A stretch of 64,000 nt of DNA, taken from contig JBJLIX010000001.1 in the NCBI GenBank assembly GCA_045563675.1, positions 124,001-188,000 of the forward strand. The letters run 5' to 3'. The position numbers were made by a program, and so were the translations under genes. This DNA comes from AEGEAN-183 sp045563675 (GTDB lineage Bacteria; Pseudomonadota; Gammaproteobacteria; Magnimaribacterales; Magnimaribacteraceae). How positions within the stretch are numbered: the first letter of the stretch is position 1; the number at the start of each line of letters is the position of its first letter. Under the pieces are notes generated by a model that was not told where the DNA came from, ran no database searches, and worked only from the letters and a program-made list of their open reading frames with translations. Shown in pieces: positions 41,375-51,304 of the stretch.

Positions 41375-43909
41375 ATGAAAAATTTTAAACACTTAAATAG
41401 CTGGGCATTATCTTTAGCTCTTTTGAGTCTTCCTTTATTTTCAACAACAGCATTTGGGGCTGATGAAGTCGAAGAAGTTGTTGCTGTTGGTTCAAGAAGA
41501 GAAGCAAGATCAGTGGGAGATTCTCCTGCACCAGTTGATATTATTACTGGTTCAGATTTTGTTAACCAAGGGGCTATGGATCTACCAGACATGATAAGGA
41601 CTTTAGTACCTTCTTTTAATGTAAATACACAACCTATAAGCGATGCAGCAACCTTAATAAGGCCTGCTAACTTGAGAGGACTACCTCCCGATAACATGCT
41701 TGTATTGGTTAATGGTAAAAGGAGACATAGAGGTGCCGTAATCTCTTTCTTAGGTAGTGGTATCTCAGATGGAGCGCAAGGTCCGGATATTTCTGCTATA
41801 CCTTCTATAGCTCTGAAACAAGTAGAAGTTCTGAGAGATGGTGCTTCGGCTCAATATGGCTCAGACGCTATTGCCGGAATATTGAACTTTGTATTGAGAG
41901 ATGACCAAGATGGAACTCAACTTGAGATAAGGTCGGGTCAATATAAAGAAGGAGACGGAGACGCTTGGAGAATAGCAGCTAATATTGGAATGCCTTTTAC
42001 TTCATCTGGTTTTGCTAATTTTTCAGTAGAACTTCAGGATTCAAAAGCTACGAGCAGAAGTGTTCAAAGAGCAGATGCTCAAGGGCTTTATGATGGTGGT
42101 AATACCGCAATTTGGAACTATCCTGAACCTGCTCAGATATGGGGATCTCCTGATGTGAGTGATGACTATAAATTTGTGGTGAACTTAGGTCTTTCTTTAG
42201 ATGAATCAAAAGATTTTTATCTCTTTGGAAATTATGGTGAAAGAAACGTCTTGGGAGGTTTCTTTTTCAGAAATCCAACTAACAGAGGTGGAGTATTCTC
42301 CACAGATGGAGGTGCAACAAGATTGGTTGGTGATGTAGCAGAAGCTACAACTGGTGCAGCAAGGACTTGTCCAGTTGTTCCTGTTCCTGCTTCAGGAGCT
42401 GGTTCATCATCGGATACAGCGTTAGCAGCCATAAAAGCCAATCCGAATTGTTTTGTTTTTAATGAAATGTGGCCAGGAGGATTTACTCCAAGTTTTGGTG
42501 GAGATGTAATGGACTGGAGTATTGCTTCCGGTGTAACTGGGACAACTGATTCAGGAACTTTATGGGATGTAAGTGTTAGTGTGGGAGAAAACCAAGCTGA
42601 CTATTTCATTATGAATACAGTTAATGCTTCGCTTGGTCCTGATACTCCAAAAGAATTTAATCCTGGGAGTTATGTTCAATTAGAAAAGAACTTTAACATT
42701 GATTTTATTAAGCCAGTTGCAGTTGAAAGTTTTGCATCTGACTTAAACGTTGCTTACGGTTTAGAGTTTAGAGAAGAACAATTTACTGTTATCTCGGGTA
42801 ATGAAGAAAGCTGGGAGATAGGTCCATACTTCAAACAAGGTTTTGGAATAGGATCTAATGGATTTGGAGGTTTTTCTCCAAGTATGGCTGGAACTTGGGA
42901 TAGAAGTAACCTTGCTCTTTATGTGGATTTAGAAGCAGACGTATCAGAACAACTGCTTATGGGCTTGGCTGTGCGTTATGAAGACTTTGATACTTTTGGG
43001 TCTACAAGCAATAGTAAACTGTCTTTCCTATACAGGGCTACTGATAACCTCTCTTTGAGAGGAACTACAAGTACAGGCTTCAGAGCTCCGACACCTGGCC
43101 AAGCAAATATTTCAAATATATCTACGGTTGCAGACGCAGGAGGTGACTTGTATCAAAAAGGTACTCTAGCTCCTACTAACCCTGTTTCCGTTTACTATGG
43201 CGGTAAAGAGCTAACACCTGAAGAATCTACAAACACCAGCTTTGGTTTTGTTTGGGATGCAACAGATGCCTTAAATGTAACTTTTGATTTTTATAGTATT
43301 GAATTAGAAGATCGTATTACTCAAGGAGATGATATCTCTATTACAGCTGCCGATATTGCTCTTCTGCAATCTCTGGGAGTTCCAGGTGCTGGCGATCTAA
43401 CTAATTTCAGGTTTTATGTAAACGACTTTGATACAACGACTGATGGTTTTGACATAGTTGCTACTTACAACACCGAAATAGCTAATGGAAATACTTCTTT
43501 TACATTTGTTTACAGTGATGTTGAAACAGAAGTTGACAGAACTGGGGGCTTAATAGGTTCAGGTAGAATTGATCAGTTAGAAAAGCTTCTTCCAGGAAAA
43601 CGATGGAATCTATCAGCTGTTCATTATACTGGTGACTGGAAAATTCTAGGTAGAATGAACTGGGTTGATGAATGGTTCACAGAAGAATGGGGAGGCGGTG
43701 GAGGTTACATTAGTGACATGTCTACCATCGACCTTGAAGTATCGAGAGATTTAGGTGATTACACTCTTACTTTCGGTGCTCAAAACGCTTTTGATGACTA
43801 TCCTGATAAAGAAAAGAGAGGCTTGATTCTAGGATGGGAATATCCTGAAGCTTCTCCTCTTGGATTTAATGGAGCTTTTTACTACTTTAAAGTAGGAATG
43901 AACTTTTAA
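41375..43909 (+). CDS. TonB-dependent outer-membrane receptor
   Basis: An 844-residue receptor for energised uptake across the outer membrane. I use the ATG at 41375, preceded by GGGGA and beginning a good signal peptide (MKNFKHLNSWALSLALLSLP, ending TTAFG-A). An in-frame ATG at 41351 is less likely. The TonB-box-like VEEVVAVG and plug domain (LVNGKRRHRGAV, LKQVEVLRDGASAQYGSDAIAGILNFVL near residue 145) are intact, and the barrel ends YYFKVGMNF with a terminal Phe for Bam assembly. The ligand is unknown. A terminator follows. Confidence 0.93.
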   Translation: MKNFKHLNSWALSLALLSLPLFSTTAFGADEVEEVVAVGSRREARSVGDSPAPVDIITGSDFVNQGAMDLPDMIRTLVPSFNVNTQPISDAATLIRPANLRGLPPDNMLVLVNGKRRHRGAVISFLGSGISDGAQGPDISAIPSIALKQVEVLRDGASAQYGSDAIAGILNFVLRDDQDGTQLEIRSGQYKEGDGDAWRIAANIGMPFTSSGFANFSVELQDSKATSRSVQRADAQGLYDGGNTAIWNYPEPAQIWGSPDVSDDYKFVVNLGLSLDESKDFYLFGNYGERNVLGGFFFRNPTNRGGVFSTDGGATRLVGDVAEATTGAARTCPVVPVPASGAGSSSDTALAAIKANPNCFVFNEMWPGGFTPSFGGDVMDWSIASGVTGTTDSGTLWDVSVSVGENQADYFIMNTVNASLGPDTPKEFNPGSYVQLEKNFNIDFIKPVAVESFASDLNVAYGLEFREEQFTVISGNEESWEIGPYFKQGFGIGSNGFGGFSPSMAGTWDRSNLALYVDLEADVSEQLLMGLAVRYEDFDTFGSTSNSKLSFLYRATDNLSLRGTTSTGFRAPTPGQANISNISTVADAGGDLYQKGTLAPTNPVSVYYGGKELTPEESTNTSFGFVWDATDALNVTFDFYSIELEDRITQGDDISITAADIALLQSLGVPGAGDLTNFRFYVNDFDTTTDGFDIVATYNTEIANGNTSFTFVYSDVETEVDRTGGLIGSGRIDQLEKLLPGKRWNLSAVHYTGDWKILGRMNWVDEWFTEEWGGGGGYISDMSTIDLEVSRDLGDYTLTFGAQNAFDDYPDKEKRGLILGWEYPEASPLGFNGAFYYFKVGMNF

Positions 43910-43924
43910 TAAATCCGAAAACTT

Positions 43925-43955
43925 AAAAAAGGGGCACTAAGGTGCCTCTTTTTTT
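43925..43955. terminator. Intrinsic terminator, bidirectional
   Basis: Stem GGGGCAC at 43931-43937 pairs with GTGCCTC at 43942-43948 (one G-U) around TAAG. It is flanked by A6 at 43925-43930 and T7 at 43949-43955. It lies between the convergent receptor and amidohydrolase genes and can serve both. Confidence 0.9.
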
Positions 43956-45636
43956 AATTAAAAACTATTTTTCCATTGACTATGGTCATGACTACTTCGG
44001 CATTAAGTATTTCTTCAGGAGCAATAGTCATTATGTCTTTAGAAAAAATTGTTAGGTCAGCTAGTTTTCCAACTTCTAGGGTTCCCTTTATGTCTTCTTG
44101 AAAAGCTGCATAAGCTGGCCATATAGTAAACATCTTCAATGCCTCTTCTCTCGTTACAGCTTGTTCTAGGTGCCAACCCTCATCATAAAATCCATCTAGA
44201 TCTTTTCTTGTTATAGCAGCATAGAATTCTATTCGTGGATCTCCTATTTCTACCGGAGCATCAGAACCACCAGCTATTAAGACTCCTAAATCAATTAAAT
44301 TCCTCCATACGTAACCATCACTTACTCTATCCATACCTAATCTTGATGGAGCAAAATGTAGATCACCGATAGCATGTGAAGGTTGCATAGAAGCTATTAG
44401 ATCCATTTCTTTATATCTCAATTGATCTTCTTTGCTTATGATCTGAGCATGCTCTACTCTCCATCTAGGTTTAGCTATTTTTCTTTGATCAGGACTTATT
44501 GTTTTAAAAGCTTCTTTATACCAGTCTAACGTGACTCTGTTTCCCCTATCTCCTATGGCATGAGTTTGTATTTGGATACCTTGTTCAAGGGCTTTTATTA
44601 GAATTGGAATAATCTCCTTTTTTTTAAAAATCAGTAAGCCTTTAGTTTCATAATCTTCATATTTACTTAATAAAGCAGCACCTCTTGATCCCAAGGCTCC
44701 ATCTGCATAAAGCTTAATTCCTCTGGTAACAAGCATATGATCTGAGTCAAGAATAGCCCCTGTTTGCAATAAACGATTTGCTGGCTCTCCTTCGCTTACT
44801 GCCAAATAGACCCTCTGCTTTAAATTTCCTTCGTTTTTAATTTCTTCTAAAATTGCAAGATCAGAGAAGGTGCCGCCTGCTATTTGAACTTGTGTCCATC
44901 CAAGAGAGATATTCTTAGAAATACCTACTTCTAAATCATTCTTTTCTTCCTGTCTTGATCTACTAGGAATAAGTTTTTCAACCAGTAAAGTTGCCTTATC
45001 TATAAGCATCCCATTAGGTTCTCCATCATTACCTTTCATTATCATGCCACCATGCGGATCTAGACTTTTAGAATCTATGCCAGCTAATTTAAGAGCTAAA
45101 CTATTTACAACTACAGCATGACCATCGGCTCTTTCAAGAATTACTGGCTTATCTTTAGAAAATTTATCTAGGTCGTATCTATTTGGAAATCTTTTTTCAG
45201 GCCAAACTTTTTCTATCCAACCTCTTCCAACTACCCATTTACCTGATTCTACGTTGTTTGAATGAATTTCTACTTTAGTTAACATCTCTTTCAGGCTATC
45301 AATACCCTGTAAATTTAAAGAATTTTCTCTTCTTCCTATACCTTTTAAATGTGCATGAGAATCTACGAAGCCTGGGTAAACAAACTTCCCTTTTAAATCA
45401 ATAGTTTTTGCTGAACCGCACTGATACGATTTTGAAGAGGAGTTATTTCCTACAAATACTATAGAGTTATCCAAAAATGCCAGAGATTCTGCTATTGGAG
45501 AAAGTTCATCAAGAGTGTAGATTTTTCCGTTAGTAAGTACTACATCTGCTGCAAAACAGACCTCTTCATCATCTGAACAACTGATGAGAAAGAAGGTTAT
45601 AAATGCAGATAAAAGATATTTTTTGTTGATTTTCAT
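43954..45636 (-). CDS. Lipoprotein amidohydrolase (YtcJ-like)
   Basis: A 560-residue metal-dependent hydrolase with a lipoprotein signal (lipobox ISC at about Cys20: FFLISCSDDEE). Asp residues just after the cysteine might affect sorting. Motifs of the amidohydrolase-3/YtcJ group are FVDSHAHLKG, the central RVEHAQII, HAIGDRGN and GGSDAPVEIGDPRIEF. It would act in the periplasm on an amide, lactone or similar bond. Lying between two TonB receptors, it may process an imported substrate (inference). Confidence 0.88.
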   Translation of the reverse strand: MKINKKYLLSAFITFFLISCSDDEEVCFAADVVLTNGKIYTLDELSPIAESLAFLDNSIVFVGNNSSSKSYQCGSAKTIDLKGKFVYPGFVDSHAHLKGIGRRENSLNLQGIDSLKEMLTKVEIHSNNVESGKWVVGRGWIEKVWPEKRFPNRYDLDKFSKDKPVILERADGHAVVVNSLALKLAGIDSKSLDPHGGMIMKGNDGEPNGMLIDKATLLVEKLIPSRSRQEEKNDLEVGISKNISLGWTQVQIAGGTFSDLAILEEIKNEGNLKQRVYLAVSEGEPANRLLQTGAILDSDHMLVTRGIKLYADGALGSRGAALLSKYEDYETKGLLIFKKKEIIPILIKALEQGIQIQTHAIGDRGNRVTLDWYKEAFKTISPDQRKIAKPRWRVEHAQIISKEDQLRYKEMDLIASMQPSHAIGDLHFAPSRLGMDRVSDGYVWRNLIDLGVLIAGGSDAPVEIGDPRIEFYAAITRKDLDGFYDEGWHLEQAVTREEALKMFTIWPAYAAFQEDIKGTLEVGKLADLTIFSKDIMTIAPEEILNAEVVMTIVNGKIVFN

Positions 45637-45693
45637 TAATTATTCCATAAGATTAGGCAAAATTTATTAGCAAAGGGGGATTCTTAGATCAAA

Positions 45694-45720
45694 TTGCGCT
45701 CTAAAATTCATCCTTATAAT
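45694..45720 (+). promoter_or_regulatory. Possible sigma70 promoter of second TonB receptor
   Basis: A consensus -10 TATAAT at 45715-45720 is preceded by TTGCGC at 45694-45699 with a 15-base spacer, shorter than ideal. It lies 33 bases upstream of the receptor ATG, with AAGGAA as a ribosome site between. Confidence 0.4.
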
Positions 45721-45752
45721 ATATTCTACTTGATGAAATTAAGGAAAATAAT

Positions 45753-48700
45753 ATGAAAAAATTTAATTGTTTATTTATTGGATTAAGCCTTCTAGTTGGC
45801 ACAAGTTTGTCTTCTACCATTTTTGCAGAAGATGAAGCAGACCAAGGGATAGAAGAAGTAATTGTTACTGCTCGTAGAACTGAAGAAAGTCTTCAAGAGG
45901 TTCCAGTGGCTGTAACAGCTTTTTCAGCCGAGGGTATAGAAGCTAGACAAATTATTAATACAAGTGACATTCAGCTGAATGTACCTAACGTGAGTTTTAC
46001 AAATACTAATTTTAGTGGAAATTCATTTTCTATAAGAGGTATTGGAAGACTTGTTACTGCAGGTACTGGAGAAGCAGGTGTTTCAGCTCATATAAATGAC
46101 ATCCCCATAGTAAGTAACCTGGTTACTACTGAATACTATGATATGGAAAGAATAGAGGTCTTAAGAGGGCCTCAAGGAACTTTATATGGTAGAAATGCAA
46201 CAGGTGGAGTAGTTAATTTCATTACCAAAAAACCTGAAATGGGATCACCTGGTGGTTACTTTGAAGCTGAAATTGGCGATTATAATCATCAGAGAGTTAG
46301 GTATGCGGTTAACTTACCGATCGGTGAAAAACTAGCTATGAGATTTGCAGGAAGCAATCTAGAAAGAGATGGCTACACTGAAAATCTTTTTGAATTGTCA
46401 GACGGAGACATTGATGGAAGAGATCAAGAAGACTACAGAGTAAGTCTTCGTTGGGAAGGTGATAGTACTTCGATAGATTTGATGCATCAGTCTTATGATG
46501 AAAATAGTGATAGAGCAAGAATAACTAACCAAATTTGTAAAGAAAATCCTTTACCAACGTATGGATGTCTTTCTGATCAATTTGGCAGAGATGGTATAAA
46601 CCCGGGTTCTTCAACAGGGACTATGTATATCTCTTTTGGGGGAATCTTCCCACTAGGTCAAAACAGTACAGCTCTTAATGCATTAGGTCTTTATCAATAC
46701 CCTAGACCATCAAACATGAATTTACGTCAAATGCATTCTGATTTTGAACCAATATTTGATAGTGAAAGTAAACAAACTTATTTAACTATTTCTCGCGATG
46801 TAGGCGACTATACTTTCACACTTAACTATGCAGAAGCTGAAGGTACTTTAGATTCTCAACAAGACTACAACATGGATGTTGGTCCTTCATTTACACCCCT
46901 TAACTTCAATACGGTTCCACCTACTCCAAATGCTTTAACTGGAACGGATCTTAAGATTCCTGTATCAGGTACTTCCTGTGGTGTTGCTTGCGAACAACTC
47001 GGTACAGCTGGGGTTCTTGGAGGAGATTCTATAGGAAGCTATAACAGAGTTTTCTCTTACGATAAATCCTATACAGACATGGCTGAAACGGACTATGCAG
47101 AGATAAAAGTACAATCTAACCTAGACGGAAAAATAAATTTTGTTTTAGGAATGAACCAAACTGAAGATGAAAGCCATGGCGGTTACTACGTAATGTCAAA
47201 TTCACTTGATTTCATTTCTCTTTATGGACTTGCTCCAATAGGAATACCTCAACTGTATCCTGGATTCTTCCATAATGATTCTTTCTCTTATGCAGATCGA
47301 GAGTCTTATTTTGGTGAAGTGTACATGGACTTATCGGATTCACTCAGATTGACAGTAGGTTATAGAAATAATGAAGATGAAAAATGGACTAGAGATAGGT
47401 CATCTCTGGCAAATGCTGCTAACTTAGGTCCAGCCCTTGGACTACCTGGTGCTGCTTGGGTTAGATCTTCGCTGACCGGTTGCTTGACTGATATCGTTGC
47501 AAATGCGGGAGCAATTTTAACTGGTGCGCAAAGTAATGCATGTCCAGCAGCAAATTCTTTATTAAGTTATTACAATGTTAAATCTGCTGTGGATGCAGCT
47601 ACTCTAGCTACTCTAGGAGGAGATCCAACAGGAGCAGCTCAGGTAGCAGGAGCTTTATTGCAAGTACCTCCCACACCTGCTTATAACGAGTCACGTATTT
47701 TAAGTGGCAGCCCTACTCGAGCAATTTGGGAAGAATCAACAAGTAAGGTTGGTCTAGACTGGAAAATAGATGACGATACTATGGCTTACTTAAATTTCTC
47801 AAAAGGATTTAAGCCTGGAGGGTTCAACCCTGCTATTAATGACTCCTTTCCTTTAGATACTCCAAGAGTATTTGATAGTGAGAAGGTGGATGCTATAGAA
47901 GTAGGTTTTAAAACTAGTCTACTAGATAGAAGAATGCAGCTTAACGGCTCTTACTTCTCTTATGACTATAAAGGACTTCAGATTTACAAAATAATCAATA
48001 ACTCATCAGTTAACGTCAATGTAGATGCTGACATACAAGGTGCTGAATTAGAGATGTTATTCATCCCTGAATTTGATCCAGATATCCTAGTTGATGTGAT
48101 GTTTTCTTGGCTAGAAACTAAAGCTGCAGACAATCTGCTTTTAGATCCAAAGGACAGAGCTCAGGGTGACTCAAGCTGGATAGTCTTGAAAAACATAGAT
48201 AGCGGAAGTGCAACAGGAGTTCAATATGTAGCTAATGCAGCTGGTGCTGTAGGAGCTGCTGCTATTTGTGGTGGACTCGGAGCTTGTATACCAGCCCCTA
48301 ATACCATATCTCCAAGTGGTGTACCTGTGTATATGTCAAGAACGTTCCTTAATGCCATTGGAGTACCTACAAGCGATGGTAAATTAACAAACATTAAAGG
48401 AAATGCTCTTCCAAACGCTCCTGAATATACTATAAAGATAGGAATCCAAAAAACTTGGTATCCATCTGAAGGAATGGACTTAACTGCTAGATTTGATTAC
48501 TACATGCAAGATGAAAGTTTTGCTAGAGAATTCAATAGAAGTTGGGACAAAATTGATTCTTGGGATCAATTAAATTTCTCTCTTATGTTGCAAGATGCTG
48601 ATGGTAATTGGAGTTTAAGAGCTTGGGTAAGAAATTTATCTAATGAAGATAATGTTACAGGTCATTATGTAACATCTGATACTTCAGGCATGTATACCAA

Positions 48701-48755
48701 TTACTTCTTAACAGAGCCTAGGGTGTATGGAGCTACTTTTAGGCTTAACTTTTAA
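45753..48755 (+). CDS. TonB-dependent outer-membrane receptor
   Basis: A 1000-residue receptor of the large FecA/CirA-like marine type. The signal peptide (LFIGLSLLVGTSLSSTIFA) is followed by the TonB box IEEVIVTARR, then VPVAVTAFSAEGI, FSIRGIGRLVTAGTGEAGV and the plug end VLRGPQGTLYGRNATGGVVNFITKKP (about residues 132-157). The barrel ends GATFRLNF with terminal Phe. Ligand could be a carbohydrate, siderophore or other large organic molecule. A terminator follows directly. Confidence 0.94.
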   Translation: MKKFNCLFIGLSLLVGTSLSSTIFAEDEADQGIEEVIVTARRTEESLQEVPVAVTAFSAEGIEARQIINTSDIQLNVPNVSFTNTNFSGNSFSIRGIGRLVTAGTGEAGVSAHINDIPIVSNLVTTEYYDMERIEVLRGPQGTLYGRNATGGVVNFITKKPEMGSPGGYFEAEIGDYNHQRVRYAVNLPIGEKLAMRFAGSNLERDGYTENLFELSDGDIDGRDQEDYRVSLRWEGDSTSIDLMHQSYDENSDRARITNQICKENPLPTYGCLSDQFGRDGINPGSSTGTMYISFGGIFPLGQNSTALNALGLYQYPRPSNMNLRQMHSDFEPIFDSESKQTYLTISRDVGDYTFTLNYAEAEGTLDSQQDYNMDVGPSFTPLNFNTVPPTPNALTGTDLKIPVSGTSCGVACEQLGTAGVLGGDSIGSYNRVFSYDKSYTDMAETDYAEIKVQSNLDGKINFVLGMNQTEDESHGGYYVMSNSLDFISLYGLAPIGIPQLYPGFFHNDSFSYADRESYFGEVYMDLSDSLRLTVGYRNNEDEKWTRDRSSLANAANLGPALGLPGAAWVRSSLTGCLTDIVANAGAILTGAQSNACPAANSLLSYYNVKSAVDAATLATLGGDPTGAAQVAGALLQVPPTPAYNESRILSGSPTRAIWEESTSKVGLDWKIDDDTMAYLNFSKGFKPGGFNPAINDSFPLDTPRVFDSEKVDAIEVGFKTSLLDRRMQLNGSYFSYDYKGLQIYKIINNSSVNVNVDADIQGAELEMLFIPEFDPDILVDVMFSWLETKAADNLLLDPKDRAQGDSSWIVLKNIDSGSATGVQYVANAAGAVGAAAICGGLGACIPAPNTISPSGVPVYMSRTFLNAIGVPTSDGKLTNIKGNALPNAPEYTIKIGIQKTWYPSEGMDLTARFDYYMQDESFAREFNRSWDKIDSWDQLNFSLMLQDADGNWSLRAWVRNLSNEDNVTGHYVTSDTSGMYTNYFLTEPRVYGATFRLNF

Positions 48756-48774
48756 TTAGAAGTTAAGAGTTTAA

Positions 48775-48804
48775 AAAACCCAGGTATATCCTGGGTTTTT
48801 TTTT
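48775..48804. terminator. Intrinsic terminator after TonB receptor
   Basis: AACCCAGG (48777-48784) pairs with CCTGGGTT (48790-48797) around TATAT, followed by a T-tract to 48804. It overlaps the last bases of the convergent acyl-CoA dehydrogenase gene and has an A-run on the left, so it can act in both directions. Confidence 0.9.
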
Positions 48805-49966
48805 AACTGAAAGCGTTAATGCCTGTCTGAAGATTTCCTAAGATTAAGGCATGGACATCATGCGTCCCTTCATAAGTATTTACAGCCTCTAAGTTCATTA
48901 CGTGCCTTATGACATGAAATTCATCTGATATCCCGTTACCTCCATGAATATCTCTAGATGCTCTAGCTATATCCAAAGCCTTACCGCAATTGTTCCTTTT
49001 TATCAGAGATATCATCTCTGGAATCATCTTGTTTTGATCAATTAGTTGGCCAACACGCAAACAAGATTGAAGTCCAAGCGTAATTTCTGTTTGCATATCT
49101 ACAAGCTTCTTTTGAATTATTTGTTTTGCAGCCAGTGGTTCTCCAAACTGCTCTCTGTCTAATGAATAATTTCTTGCAGCGTGCCAGCAAAACTCAGCTG
49201 CGCCAATAGCTCCCCATGCAATTCCGTATCTAGCCATATTTAAACATGAGAAAGGTCCTTTAAAGCTATTTACATCTGGTAAAACCCTTTCTTCAGGAAC
49301 AAAAATATCATCCATAAATATCTGCCCTGTAGCTGAAGCTCTCAAAGAAAATTTTCCTTTTAAATAAGGTGTTTCTAGGCCTTTATCTTTCCTCTCTACT
49401 ATGAAACCTCTCAATGTACCCTCTTCATCCTTAGCCCAGATTATTAGTAGGTCAGCAATTGGCGAATTTGTAATCCAAGTTTTAGAACCAGAAAGCTTAT
49501 ATCCACCTTTAGTTTTCTTTGCAGTAGACTTCATGCTTCCGGGGTCAGATCCAGCATCAGGTTCAGTTAAACCAAAACAGCCTATCATTTCCCCTTTTGC
49601 CATTTTTGGAAGGTAGTGATCCTTTTGTTCTTCAGAACCAAATTTATGAATTGGATGCATGGCTAGTGAAGTTTGTACGCTGTAAGCTGAACGGTAACTA
49701 GAATCTACTCTCTCAATCTCTCTAGTAATAAGTCCGTAGGAGACATAATTAGTTCCTGCACACCCATATCCTGTAATGGGGGCTCCTAATAATCCTAGAT
49801 TTCCTAATTCTTTATAAATATCTTTATCAAAGATTTCGTCTCTATTGGCTTCTAGAATCCTAGGCATTAATGACTTCTGACAGAAGTCATTTGCACTATC
49901 TCTAATAAGTCTTTCTTCATCAGACAATTGATGATCAAAATTAAAAATGTCTTCCCAATTGCTCAT
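48803..49966 (-). CDS. gcdH: Glutaryl-CoA dehydrogenase-like acyl-CoA dehydrogenase
   Basis: A 387-residue ACAD of the glutaryl-CoA dehydrogenase group, which oxidises and decarboxylates glutaryl-CoA to crotonyl-CoA in lysine/tryptophan degradation. Marks: DSSYRSAYSVQTSLAMHPI near residue 88, FGLTEPDAGSDPGSM (131-144), SKTWITNSPIADL, and catalytic Glu366 in NTYEGTHDVHALILG. The upstream CoA-transferase gene, 2 bases away, is a common partner. Confident as ACAD; glutaryl specificity is inferred from similarity. Confidence 0.88.
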   Translation of the reverse strand: MSNWEDIFNFDHQLSDEERLIRDSANDFCQKSLMPRILEANRDEIFDKDIYKELGNLGLLGAPITGYGCAGTNYVSYGLITREIERVDSSYRSAYSVQTSLAMHPIHKFGSEEQKDHYLPKMAKGEMIGCFGLTEPDAGSDPGSMKSTAKKTKGGYKLSGSKTWITNSPIADLLIIWAKDEEGTLRGFIVERKDKGLETPYLKGKFSLRASATGQIFMDDIFVPEERVLPDVNSFKGPFSCLNMARYGIAWGAIGAAEFCWHAARNYSLDREQFGEPLAAKQIIQKKLVDMQTEITLGLQSCLRVGQLIDQNKMIPEMISLIKRNNCGKALDIARASRDIHGGNGISDEFHVIRHVMNLEAVNTYEGTHDVHALILGNLQTGINAFS

Positions 49967-49968
49967 AG

Positions 49969-51186
49969 TTAAAATTCTATAACTCCATTTTCTTTTAGTT
50001 TATTTATTTTATCTTCATCCATACCTAAGCTGCTAAGTATTTCTTTAGAATGCTCTCCAAGTTCAGGTGCACGATAAGGTTGTTTTTTTTCTTCATCTTT
50101 AATCCTAAAAGGGCTATTTATTGTATATAAGCCTGGCATTCTCTCATGTTTCATGGGAACCAGAGTTTCAGTATCAAGAAATTGGTCATCATTTAGACAG
50201 TCAGTAATCCTGCCAATAAATCCATAGGTTACTCCGGAATCTCGAAGCGATTTATTTACTTCTTCAGTATTCCTTTTCTTGAATTCATCCGAAAGCTCTC
50301 TTCTAAGCTCCTCTTGATTATTTACTAGGCCTTCTCCAATAAACTCCTCTTGAATTAACCAATCGCCTCTATGAAAGGCTTCAGCCAATTTTGGCCACTC
50401 CTTAGCTGCATCAACCATGGCAAGAGCTACTTCTCTTCCATCTAAAGTGCTATAGATATCTCCAAATGGATGCTTAGGGGGCGGTGAAGTCCTATCTGCA
50501 AACTCTACATCCATAAGAGCCCCTTGTATGAAGCAGCCATTGGACCAAGCTCCGTTAGCCATTAAAGAGGTAGAGACTTCAGTTCCTTTTCCCGTCTTTT
50601 CTCTTCTATAAAGAGCTGTCATGATTGCACTAAATAAGGCCGTGGCTGTTGGGTGGTCTCCCATGCCTGGAGTTGACCAAGCCGGAGGAGAAACTGAAGA
50701 AGGTCTCACAAAATCCATTAAACCTGTTCTAGCCCACCAAGCTAGAGAATCATATGCAGTTCTATTTGCATCAGGCCCTACTTCTCCATAACCTGACATT
50801 GATGCATAAATTAACCTTTCATTGAGAGGCATAATATCTTCGGCCCTTATATTTAACCTCTCTCTAATTGGAAAAGGCATATTTGTTATAAACACGTCAG
50901 CTGTTTTTACTAAATCAATAAGGATTTTATTTGCTTCCTTTTTTTTAAGATTAAGAGATAAACTTTTTTTATTTCTAGAAGTTAATTGCCAACAATAATT
51001 TTCTGGGCCCTCAGGCATTTTACTTCTAGATATTAACCATCTTAAGCTATCACCAACAATGGGTGGTTCTATCTTAATCACTTCTGCTCCGTAGTCAGAC
51101 ATTATTGTAGCTGCAGCCGGCCCAGCTATAAAACTCGCAGCATCTATTATTCTTATGTCTTCTAATAACAACTTTTCTTCTGACAT
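49969..51186 (-). CDS. Family III CoA-transferase (CaiB/BaiF type)
   Basis: A 405-residue CoA-transferase. Family marks: IRIIDAASFIAGPAAATIMSDYGAEVIKIEPP (8-39), SRNKKSLSLNLK, and AYDSLAWWARTG with the likely catalytic aspartate in YDSL. Then GMGDHPTATALFSAIMTALYRREKTGKG. Located 2 bases before the gcdH-like gene, it may activate glutarate or another dicarboxylate with CoA. Confidence 0.88.
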   Translation of the reverse strand: MSEEKLLLEDIRIIDAASFIAGPAAATIMSDYGAEVIKIEPPIVGDSLRWLISRSKMPEGPENYCWQLTSRNKKSLSLNLKKKEANKILIDLVKTADVFITNMPFPIRERLNIRAEDIMPLNERLIYASMSGYGEVGPDANRTAYDSLAWWARTGLMDFVRPSSVSPPAWSTPGMGDHPTATALFSAIMTALYRREKTGKGTEVSTSLMANGAWSNGCFIQGALMDVEFADRTSPPPKHPFGDIYSTLDGREVALAMVDAAKEWPKLAEAFHRGDWLIQEEFIGEGLVNNQEELRRELSDEFKKRNTEEVNKSLRDSGVTYGFIGRITDCLNDDQFLDTETLVPMKHERMPGLYTINSPFRIKDEEKKQPYRAPELGEHSKEILSSLGMDEDKINKLKENGVIEF

Positions 51187-51304
51187 AACTCTCCCCCTAT
51201 CAACAATGTGGATTAAGTTATCATAATAAAAATAAATTGAAATTGAATTTTATAATTCGTTAGGAATCCTGTACGTTTCTTTTATTCGCTGATTTAATAG
51301 GTTT

